A DNA stretch of 64,000 nt, taken from positions 6,466,606 through 6,530,605 of the forward strand of contig NC_029532.1 in assembly GCF_001577835.2 (NCBI RefSeq), read 5' to 3'. Below the pieces are notes generated by a model. That model was not told the DNA's origin. It ran no database searches and was given only the letters and a program-made list of their open reading frames with translations. Of this stretch, positions 47,401 through 59,400 are shown piece by piece. Source of the stretch: Coturnix japonica (taxonomy: Eukaryota; Chordata; Aves; Galliformes; Phasianidae). Each line of letters begins with the position of its first letter. Within the stretch, counting starts at the first letter, position 1. Both the position numbers and the translations under genes were made by a program.

Positions 47401-50400
47401 AGTTTACAACTGGAGAGAATTACAAAGGTGGGAATATCCTACTGTAAGTGTAAGTTGCCCTCATTTGAGGGGGGGGGGGGGGTGAAGTCCCAAAGGACAA
47501 AACCAGCCCACATCTCTGCAGCTTGAGATGCAGTTTACTCAGTTCTGGCTCTGGTGCCTTTTGAACTGTCAGTCAATTTCCAGGCATCCTGAATTTCATT
47601 GGGGAAACCCCTACTCAGATGTCAACTAACTGGAATCAGGCTTATCCCTGTGTCTGACAGGATCACAGCTTGAGGTGGTTTGTCTGAGGACAAAAGTGAT
47701 GTTGTCTTTTCTAATGGATTAACATTTAAAAGGCCAAAGGTCAGAAGAAGGACCACCTGCACCATTAACCCTTTGCATAGAATTAGACTGTAGTTGTACC
47801 TGTTACTTCTGGCATTTGTGTGAGCTCCTGCATTTTGCTTTACTCCTTTTAAAGCTGATAACATAATCCCACAGGTCAGTTATTCCCTTATGTTATGTGG
47901 CTTTGTAAGGTCACCTGCCCCATTTGGTGTGAATGCTGCACATTTGCAGTTTTTAATCCATCATGAATATCCTCATTGAAAACAGGTTTGTAAGTCTTGA
48001 CATTTTATGAATTTTCGGATGGGATTACAGTTGTTAAGTTCTCATTTCAACATGAAATTGCAGTCTTTTAATTAAATCCTTAATACCTGTTCATCAGCCA
48101 GAAAACAGTGCTGCTTTTACCCAGTCTGAATGCGAAACAAACATACAAACAAAAAAACACTGCAGAAAAGTATGAGAATGTATGAAAACCTGCACATGAA
48201 GTGTTTGCTCCCAGTTGTCTGAAGCACTGCGTGTTTTTGTACCTTTGGACTCAGCAGGAGCAGATCGGGAGCTGCAAACAGTTCGCCAGATGATGATTGA
48301 CTTCTTGCAGAACCATTCCCAAGAGTCAAGACCTCCTGCTTGCCCACCATTGGATCCAGTTTCGTAAGTGCCTTGTTTAAAGTGCAGCTAATGTATGCCT
48401 GCTGTGTTAATCCAATATAACATAGATAGTCTTATTAAATATGGAGTAAGCTTTTTATTGTTGTTATCAGTACTACTACAAGATAGCAAAAGGAAGTTCT
48501 GTTGATAACAGTGAGCTTATTGCATTCTCCTGTGCTAAATACTTTTATCTTTTCTTAAAAGGTCCAGTGATGTCACTTCTCTCTTTGACAAGAAAACCCC
48601 TCATTATACTGCTGTTGTGGTTGAAAGTAATAATTCCTACACTGGACGAGAGGTAATGCATGATTTATGACATAGTGAGTGTGGAAGAGTGTTGTTATAA
48701 AACAGCTGAGTTTTATGTTAGTCAAGCAAGAGAACATGTGATTGTAGGACTGAATTGAAGGATGGGTAAAAGTCAGGTCATGTTTTTTGAGATATCATAA
48801 AGCGAAGTGATTACATAAGGCTGTTTTATTTAATTATACAAAAGAACTCATTTACAAATGTGTCGTGTCATGTTAACTTCTTCTGTTCCCCCTTGAGAGG
48901 AAGATTAATTTATCTCTTTCGTTGTTAGCACAGTTCTTTTGTTTCAAGAGTAGGAAAATCCCAACAAAAATATTGTTTGATGTTTTGTTACTGCTAGAAA
49001 AAAAACACCCATAATATTAGTAGTTCTAATTTAAATGATAGCGTGCAATTGTTTTCACAGCTCTGAGCCACTGAGGAAGTGAAATTCTTTTGATCTTTCC
49101 TTCCTCCCCCTCCAATAAAGCATTTGATTTGGCATCATTTCACCACGTAACGAGCCTGCTGTTCGCCTAGAGCTGTTACTTTTCTCTTGCTGCCAAGATC
49201 TAGAATAAGTAAATAAACCACACAATTATCTAGGTATAATCTGTGCAGAAACATCCGGAGTCTGTGAAATGGTTCTAATTAGATTTGATGCCAAGATGAC
49301 TGTGTTATATAAGTGGAGGAAGGTGCACTGCCAAAAACAAGAACCACTTGGAGAAACAGGCTGATTCCAGATGCTTGGTTTCTGGAAGCTGCTGTTTTGG
49401 TACTTGTAGGCAGTACCAAATAGGATATAATTATTGTGAAGTTCTCCAGTATTTAGTCACACTGCAGGGAAAGCAGATTGTCATTTGAGTAAGGAGAATA
49501 GAATCTGATTTCAGAAGGCTACATATTTGCTAATGTTATGTAGAAATCTGTATTTATAAAATAGCTTGATAAATTAGAAAACAACATTACTTTCAGTTTT
49601 TCGGAGTTAGACAATATAGACAAACCTAATAGAAGTCACAACAGCTGAAGAAATAAAGGCCATGCTTTTATCACTGATTAAAAGAAAGGTCTTTTAAATC
49701 ACGAGTTTGAAAGTGAGGTGAAATGTAGCAAAGAGAATATGCACCCAAAGAGGAAAAATGTATGGAAACTTACCTTGCACGTGTAGAACAAAACTTATCT
49801 ATTGTTGCCTATGGAATATTCCCTGCTCTGTTTTGAGGTTTGAGGACATTTCATGGTTCATTCTCATGTGTTCTTCAGATGTTAGACTTGAAAGGAAAGG
49901 TATCAGAATAGACCAAAGAACTGAGGGTAAAAGTAAATAACTTCCAGGGTAAATCTTCATCTGATATTGTTGGTGTTCACAGAATACTCACAGATGCACT
50001 TTCTTGGTAAACAGCTTAAGGGTTGATTTGCCTTGCTTACATGTCTTGCCGTACGCGATTCCACCAACAGTGTATTTAATTTGTGTTATCTTTTTGTTAT
50101 CCAGGTTATCTTAGATTTGGTCCAGTATGAAAACATTGTTGTAAAGAGAGCGCTGAATTTTGATAAGTCTTTCCTGGAGAAACTTGGGATTACTTCAGTC
50201 CCTTCGTGCTACCTGATGCATCCCAATGGATCGCATGGGTTAGTTAACAGGTAAGTAGTTTCTGTCTTAAGGGAACATAGGAGGTTTTACTTAAGCTATA
50301 GCAACTGTTTTTTATAGCTTCCTTTTATACAAAGTATAAAGCATTTATAAGCATTTTTGCATGTGTACAATGACATTGTGTCTTGGCATGTACAGTGTGT

Positions 50401-53400
50401 TTGATTCCTTCATGTCTGAAAATTATCAGTCTTGAGCACTCTTCAGCAGTTACTGAGTAATTACATTTAGTGGTCTCATTGACCAGTTTGCTCTTGATGA
50501 ATGCTTATAATACACAGAGATGAATTATGCCAGTAGAAATGACATGAAGGGATATGAAAGAGTTCTGTGGCAGCTAATTATGACCCTTGGGATGCTTGAC
50601 TGCAGTAACAGGGTTATTCACTGGCAAAACTTAACTTTGAAATAGACTGTTTTATGGTGTTTCTGACTAGAAATAGGCAACTGCTTGTTATTTGGAGTTG
50701 CATATGCTGATAGCTGTGCGCTGTTCCTAATGAAACATTTAATATTGTTTTATATATATTTTTATAAGAGACTTAATACTAGCTTGCCTACCATTGTTGC
50801 CTCTCAATAGTTTTTATGCCTATTACTATGGTGTATCTGAAAGGATATGGAATGAGAATGAAAATAATTAGCAGTGCATTAAAGGCCTGACAAGCTTGCT
50901 TTCAAGTCAAAATACTTGCTTTGTGTGAACATTGTCTATGTAAGGCAAGCTGATATTTTGATGAACGTGATGTTCTTATTTCATGTGGAATTTTAAACCA
51001 CTAGTAGGAATAGCAACAAAAATAACTGCTAAATTGATCACTATTTATCAAAATTAGAACACGTACCAGAGCTGTAAAAAGGAAAACAAAGTGACTATGT
51101 TATAAATATACTAATTTGCTTCATATGTTTTATTAATCCAAGATAAAAAATAATCTGAATTTTGTCCATTTGTACACAGTCTGAAGCCCCTGCGGTCAGT
51201 CTTTTCTTCATATTTGAAGTCGCTGCCAGGTGTAAGAAAGAAACTTCTTTCACCACTTGAGCTGCCTGTTAAAGGAAACAAAGAGGAGAGCGCAGAGATC
51301 AAGCCGTGGAAGGAGTTTGATAAGTAAGCGATGCTGATTTCCAGATCAATGTTTGATTATTAAAACTCACTTGCAGTTTCTTTTTGCCACATAGGAGGCT
51401 GCCCTGTCATTATAAAATGCTAGTGCAGATGAAAATGGTGTTTCTTTCCATCCCGGCTAATGTAGGCTGATTTGAATAGGTTGATCACACTTAATGATCT
51501 TCATTCTTCTGCAGAATAAAATTTAAGGCATTTATGCTTAATATTGGAAAAATAATGGCACCAAAGCTAAAGCAGTGCTACAGCTGTTGCTTCAGCTTGA
51601 TCTGTTTCTCAGTATGTTGAGATGACATTGAATTCGTTCATTTTCAGCACCAAGGTTGCAGCTTTGCTAAATGCAGGTAACGTTTCTCTGCTGGTGAGCA
51701 ATGTTTCAATCAATTCCCTGAAAAAAATAAAGCAGTAAAGCAACAGGCTATAGCAAAAAACAATTATTCTCTGTGGGTATTGGAAATTAAGCAGTGCCCA
51801 CTGAAAATGCTCAACAAATGCAAGTACAGTTGAAAATGCTCAAGTCACTGTGAAAGATGTTTGTCAAACCAAATCTGATGAGGTTTTATCTTTACCCTCT
51901 TTGCCCCATTCTCTGTTTGAGAGAAGGATACAAAGGCTTTAGAGAGAGATAATCCTTCAGCATCTTTAGATGGAAAAGATACAGGACTGAGTGCTTTCAT
52001 TTTGTACTTATTTTCCTTTTTTGGACACTATTAGTGTCATCTTCCTCCAATGACTATTGTAAAATATTTTATATAAAACACTGTATTATTAAAACAGCTT
52101 AGTTAAATGTAGCTGCTTCCCAGCAAGCCAAAATCTGTTGTTATGAATCTCCAGTTCAAGTATCTTCCAAATGGGCTTTTTCTGGGAGAACTGTATGCAC
52201 ACATATGGATCTCTGTTTAAGAAACTTCAAGTCAGCAGCTTTTCTTTCCCTTCCGCCTCCCCAGTTTAAGTAAGTACATTATTAACTAAGGAGATATGTC
52301 AAAATAAGTTTGTAGTTTGTGTTGTTAAGAATATAGACCGTCTTGCATTTTAATAGGTGTTATTTCATGTGTGTAATTTTAGAGATGGAGGCAGCTGATT
52401 TCCTGAATGATTGTTCGTTTTTGGTTTGGAAATAGTGATCTTGTTGAGCTCTTACAAAAGAATTGTATGTGAACTTCTCTTTGTTCAGTTACATTGCTCT
52501 GCAGGATACAGTGTAAAGGTTGGGCTCTGAGATCGTTGGAAGATGGGGTGTTTTACCTCATGCATTTTATCTCAGGTACCACTTGTTGTTATAAAGACGT
52601 TGGGCTGTGAGAATGAGCTGTTAAAATCTTTTATTTGCTCTAGGTGTTTTACTTGTACCTGTCATAAGGTGTGTGACAAAGAGCAAATGTAAATAAAAGT
52701 AACTGTTTTGCAAGGAATTCTGGAATACATATAAATATAATAAATATAAATATAATATATTATATAATATATATATATATATATAATTATATAATATATA
52801 ATATAAATATAATAAATATTCAAGGAATACAAGGAGCCTGCCGCAATAATGCACCATTTGGGAGAGGATTTCTGGGTTCAGTCCTTTCCTACAATGATTT
52901 TTGCTAGTCTTGCTTGCACCTCTGCTCTGTGTATCATCAATGTACGTTAAGCGAGAGTCTCCCTTCTTTGGTAGCATGTAATTAGTGTCGGATTCTGGAG
53001 AGAAGCTATAATTTCTTTACACCAGCTGTTTCCTTGCTGACAACGTCAGGTTTGTAATTTCACTTCTGGGAGACAAAAAGCTTAAGTGTGGTTTTGCTTC
53101 ATGTGTCTCATCTCAGAACCGAGTGACATAAAACTACTTCAGGAGACTGCAGTGGGTCTCAATGAACTTGACACTCACCATTCCCAGCACCTGAAGCAAC
53201 TGCTGTATCTCCCTGTGCGTGCTGCAGGATATACTGCAATCACTGTGGAATGGCAAATGTAGAGGTTTTAATGACACCTATTATATATCAATTTTACCTT
53301 CGTGACTGATGAGAAAATGAGTGAAAGAACCCTGTCATAATGTTATATGTGTGTTTCAGATCGAAGCTGTACATGGCTGACCTTGAATCTGGATTGCATT

Positions 53401-56400
53401 ACCTGTTCCGGGTAGAGCTTGCTACACACAAGATGCTTGAGGGAGCTGAGCTAAAGACCTTCAAGGATTTTGTTACCATCTCTGCCAAGGTATGTGCTTC
53501 TTCTTGATTATTTTAAGGAAAAAAGAATGACTAACATAAGATTTATTGTGATGTAAGCCCCTCAAAATGTCTTTGAGAATATATTTAAATACGTGCTTTA
53601 CCACTAGCTTAAAAAATAGCTTTGTGAATTTCTTTAGATGTTGTTTTTAAGTTACTCTGCACCGCACTGATATCCTTAAAGAGCTGAAATGCATTTTAAT
53701 TTCCTCTCAGAGGGATTAAATTTGAATAAAGGTGAAGCAGCCTGCAGCATATTGTATGTGTGCTATGAATGTAGTCTGTTTCTCAGATCTTTGGGATAAA
53801 TAGCTATTTTAACTCAGTTAGTAAAAGTATTATTTTCCATTTTTAAATGTTGTTATCCCATACTTGACAAATAGTGCCCTATTTAGGGATTTCTAACTTC
53901 ACTCTAAATTTTGAATGTGATTGAGCTTGAGTGCTTCAAAAATGAAGATGCTCGTGCATTACACCTGTAATAAAAGCAACGTATGCAATGCAACTTGGAA
54001 GGAAAAAAAAGGGATTTCACTTTGTAAACATCAGCCTTTTGAAATGAGCAGACTCTCTCTATGTCTACTCTTTAAACAGCTAACACTTAGCTTTATTTAA
54101 AATACCTGTACCAATTCCTGCTTAAGGGAATAATAAGGGCTGTACGGTCTATTTCCAGCTATCTGAGTGTATCAATCAGACAGTTTCTTGCCCCCCTGCG
54201 GCCATCAGAGGTCAGAAATCTCCAGCTGGCCTCATTTCTTTAAGAAAGTGTGGTGGTAATCTTTCCATCATATTATCCCTAAAACATCCTCTGTTCTTCC
54301 TGATGGCTCCTGGCCAGCTTATGTCATTTGCTTCCCTGGCTATTAGTGCATAAATGGGGAATGCTGTTGCATGCTCATCTCCAGATTGCCATTATATATG
54401 TGGGGACTCCTGTCGGTTATTTGAATTCTTTTGTTGTGAAAAGCTTTTCTCTTGGTTCTCACTCACAATTCCCACGTATTTACAGGTGGACTGTTTACAT
54501 TTGAGGCAGTCAGAATGCTAAGTCTTCAGAGTTGGTACCATAATTATGTGCATCTTTCTGCAGGCTCACGGCACCGGATTTCAAAGTTAAACTCTCTGTC
54601 TTGCTTTCCTTTTTGACAAAGTGCCCAGCAATCAATCCATAACAACAGCTTTGTGAATCAGGACTTCTAACACTTTTGATCCTATCCTCCTGTTTAACAG
54701 CATTGAAAATGATGATAGATTCTAAATCCAGAGATCTGATGATCTCTATGTCATTCCCCCCCAGGGAAATCTTTATTATTGTAGAATTAGATTTAATTTT
54801 TTTCTTCTTCCATGAACTATATCTACCAGTGACTGCAGCGTTTGCCTTTTAGATAGTAATGTGTGATATTTTGGGATTCCTATAGGAGTAAATATGATTA
54901 TAGATGCTGTCTGTAGTACAGTAGTATGCTGTTCTAATTGTATAGCTGGATAGTGGCTGCAAAGGGACTTCTATACACAGAGCATCATTTGACATCTATA
55001 AAATACATGAAATATATTTAAGACAACAGATACAGGGACTTTGTTTCCCCTTCCTCTGGAAAGGTACTTAGATGTTTTACATACTCAATTCTATAGTAAA
55101 TACAACAATCAGTCAAGCATTTCTAGTGTCTAATAATGATATGACCACTGATTTACAGTTCCTCGAGCTTGACTACTTTAACTTGCAAGTTAAGGTAATC
55201 ACCATTTCCAAACCATTTTGGAAATCCCTTCTGCACGTATGAAAAGGAAAATTATTTATCTAGATAACTGCCATCATCAACACTTAAAAATCCAGAATAA
55301 GAATATAATAAGAACCAGTTGCTGCAGTTTATATTCAAAGAGTGAGAAAGGATCTCAGCCTTAGGTCTGATGCTCCTTAAGCTGTATGCTAAGCTGAATT
55401 ACCTTCATAGAAAATTCAGTGTAATCTGTCAAAAGTTGTTCTGTTTGAAATTGAGTATCTTCATGCTGGTTAACATCTTGGAAACGCAGTTAAATTTTGT
55501 GTGTTACTGTGAGATAAACTGGTAAACTGATTTACTGATAAACAGAACAAGTGTTTGCATGCAGCAAAAGAAAATCTTGTCTATTAAACTTAATTGATGC
55601 ATGTTGATGACAAGAAAAACACATTTAGGCCAACGTAAAACTGTCATGTTGCTAATGAAAGTCGTGCTTTAAAATATTATTGTATTCTCGTTTCTTTTTA
55701 ATATCCTCAGCTTTTTCCTGGCCGTCAGCCTGTGGTGAAGTTGTTAGAGACCTTGCAGGAGTGGCTGGTGAGCCTTCCATTAGACAAAATCCCTTATGAT
55801 GCTATTCTAGATCTGGTCAACAACAAAATGCGGGTAAGCTGTTACTAGTTTCCAGTGTAAAATACAGCATTAGTAAAGGATAAGATTCTATCTAAATCTA
55901 AGGCATCGCTTACTGATGGTCCCTCAGCCGTAATGGAGTTATAAGAAGGTTAAAATGGAAATAAAGTGAAATCATTGCCAGGGGAAAAAAAATCCAGATG
56001 AAGAAATCGGAATGAGAATTGCAGCAGACAATCCTGGCGTGGTTTTATGAGCAAGCAGTTGCTGCCTTCCCCAGTGTCAGCTTCAAACCATGGGAGAGCA
56101 GACAGTTTTGAACTGGCTGTACTTGCTGTGCCTGCTATCAGCAGAATTCTCTTTAGTTTAGAAGGTGGGAAATTTATCCACTGAAGAGTAAATTATTCTT
56201 CATTATTCCTACTTAATTTCCTGACTTCTTATGGCCTTTGCCAGGAATCCCATCTCAGTCTGATAATGCAAAGCACTGTGATGGAGCTGTCTTAGCATAG
56301 AAGTTAATCTGAGCTTTTCTTCCCATGAAGTGGCATTTCTGTCTGGAATTTGGAAAGCAGGCGTGTTTTAGGAATCAGAGATGAATCACTGGAATGAAAT

Positions 56401-59400
56401 CCCATGCAAGACTTTCATATTTAATAGTAATTTTAAGAAGAAATGAACATTAATTTTACGTCTGATCCTCTTAAGATGTCACTGCTGTAAATTCCATAGA
56501 TCTTACTGTGAGTGATGCCCAGTTTTTATTGTGCCCACAGAAGCTGTAACGCAGCTTACAACACTATGTGTGTGTTGTTTTCATACTGTGCTTAAAAAAA
56601 AAGAAGTCTGTAGAAGTTAAGCTGCTTAAGGTATCCTGGCAGACTAATCAGACATCCCTGATGTGCATCTTGGCAGGTTTAACATCACTGACTGTGTACT
56701 GTATGTCATGTAATGTGTTTGTAGGACGGGTGAGTTAAATAATGGGCTTCAGGGTGAAGTATCATTTCTACAAATGTTGAAGTTAACTTTGTTCCCAGAG
56801 CGGTTTATATCTTAAATATGGATTCTTTTCAGATTTCTGGGATATTTCTCACTAAGAGAACAGAGTGGGTTGGCTGTCAGGGCAGCAGGCCAGAGCTCAG
56901 AGGCTACACTTGTTCCCTTTGGAAGCTGTTTCATACCCTGACTGTGCAAGCTGCGCTGCACCCAACTGCTTTGATAAGTACAGGTAAGTAGCAGTTCTGT
57001 GAGGTTCTTGATGGGTGAGACAGAAACACACAGCTGTTCTGCCAGGCAAGAAAATAAGTGATGGATTCGAGCATCTTTTTCCTGTAATTTCTTGGCTAAT
57101 GCATTCATGGACAGTTATCTTTGCAGGCTCAGTTTGCAGGTTTTTGCCAGCAGGGGTCAGAGCGTAGCTTTCTTGCAGTGGGAAGGCATTGAAAGAATGC
57201 GTGTCAGTTTGTCCTTGCTTAGAAATATGGTAAATAAAATAGAAAAATACGTGACCCTGGGGAAGTGAGCAATAAAACAGGAAGGAGGGGGAGAATTTCA
57301 AATAAAGAAATTCTGAAGCACGTGAAAAGGGTGGATGGCTGCTCAGGCTATGAGGCTGCACTGTAAATTTGAGAAGGAGTTGAAACCATGAGCTTAGCAG
57401 TAATAAAAGCTGGACAGTCATTAGCCAGTCAGTCCTTCTGTAGCTTCTTTGAGAGAGTGTTAATATTCTGATGTTGGTTCCTATTTAAGAAATGTCCTGC
57501 ACAGGTAGATGCTGTCTTCTTAGCACAATTGAAAATAATGCTGAAATATTGCTCTTCATCTGATTTTCTTCTTGTCAGGACAGTGCATTATTTGCTTATT
57601 GTTCCATTTAGTTTTTGTTGTTTAATTTCAAGGCTTTTAATGTCTTCTGTAAAGAACACTAGATGGAGTGCTGCCAGGCCACAGTAGCAGTAGTTTGCAG
57701 TTTTCCAGTTGTCATTTGTACATTACATACATATATAGTTCAAATTACAGATACTCATGTCTATCCAGCATAGCTTGCAATCACAGTGAAAAACTCAGTG
57801 CTTAATGTTGAATGCCCTGCAAAACAGGCATACTTTGAGTAGCTAATCTCATCATCCTGTATTGCTTTTTCCCTCTCATTTTACCTTGTTTTGTTTGTTA
57901 TTTGTAGGACAATAGGCTGAATCTCTTTTTTGTGCTGGGGCAAACTGCTGAAACTGTTCTGTTTGAATTGAAAAATATTCCGAATATCTAGATATACAAA
58001 ATGACGCCTTGCATTGCTTTTATGTTCCATGCTTTGCTCAGTCTGAAGTTAAAAATACACTGCAGAACCTGGGAACTCTTAGGCACACTTAACCATCGAT
58101 TTAAATCGGGGCAGATATGTGATGATCACTTCTTATGGCAAAAGAATTGGGTCAGTCTGAGACTGTCGGATTATGTCTTGGGAGGTTTTCCTCTCCTTAT
58201 TGCTTGTTTAAATCCCATCTACTAAAAAGCATGATGTACTCCCTAATCCTTCCCACCACAGGTAGGGTTTTATGGTTCTTGTCCACTTTAAAGATTAGGG
58301 TTACCCTGAATTGCTGTAGTTTGGGAGGAAAGAGAAAAGGAGGATTACACGATGATACATGGCAGATGTTAATAGAAGATTCATCTCTGGGCTGATAAAA
58401 GAAAAACAACCAAAATGAGCCATTTTGCAATTGTTTGTTTCCTTTTTAAACCAGCTGGGTTTTTCTTGATAGTTTCCACTCCTTGCAGAGTCTGGCAGCA
58501 ACCAGCATAAACTTAACATGGTTTTCTTAATAAAATATTTTTATTGCTTAAAATTCAGTGTGTTTTAATGTTGAACTGTGTAATTTGAAGCTGCAACGAG
58601 ATGAACATCAGGGAACCCAAAGGAGCTCTGGTAGCAGAACTGTTCACTTCAGAAGGAGGATAAAAATCATTGCAGGAATCTCATCCTGGGCATCCTTCAT
58701 TGTATGGAAGAGTTTCAATTAATGGCTGTGGATAAGACTTGCTTGTGGACTTATAACTCTGTGTCTGAACCTTTTCATCTCCTGTTAAATTTTAAAGCCC
58801 TCTCTAGAAAATGAATTTTGAAGGAAACTTCAAGTGTGTAACATTACACAGGCAAACAGATACAATTAAGTTTGTAATCGAATCTGTCTTAAGAGATTGT
58901 TTGCTAGTAGTTGTTTCTTAATGATTCTATTCCTAAATTCATAGTCAGTGTGTGTGATAAAACACTTGGACTCTCCAAAACGCTTTTTAGCCTTTCTTGT
59001 AATATTGTAATTTAATCTGCTGTAATCTCCCAGCTTTTATTTATACGTGCCTATTCAATCACAGATATGGGATGTCTGAGCGGAGATTGTTTGCTTTTCA
59101 TTGGTTTTAATAACAGCTCTGCTCTAAGTAAAGGTGTGCTATGGCAGCCTCCATGCGTCTCTTACATAGGCAGTACATAAATACTCTGACAGTTTCAAAT
59201 AGGTTTTGCTTAGGATTTTTTTGTTCTGAGCATGTACAGAGAGCACATGTGCTGTTCACTTTCAGGTGCATTATGCATAGCATACATTGAAGCTGTGTTT
59301 GTCCCAGTGGTGCTAAATGCATCTCTCATCTGTCTTTCTAGGTCTTGAAGACAATCCTCGGGTAGTACTTGAGGTCATGCAGAGATACATCCATCACTTC

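Noticed and set aside
56897-57421. A 174-codon open frame on the - strand
   Set aside because: It overlaps QSOX2 exon 10 antisense and continues into an A/T-rich intron without similarity to a known protein.
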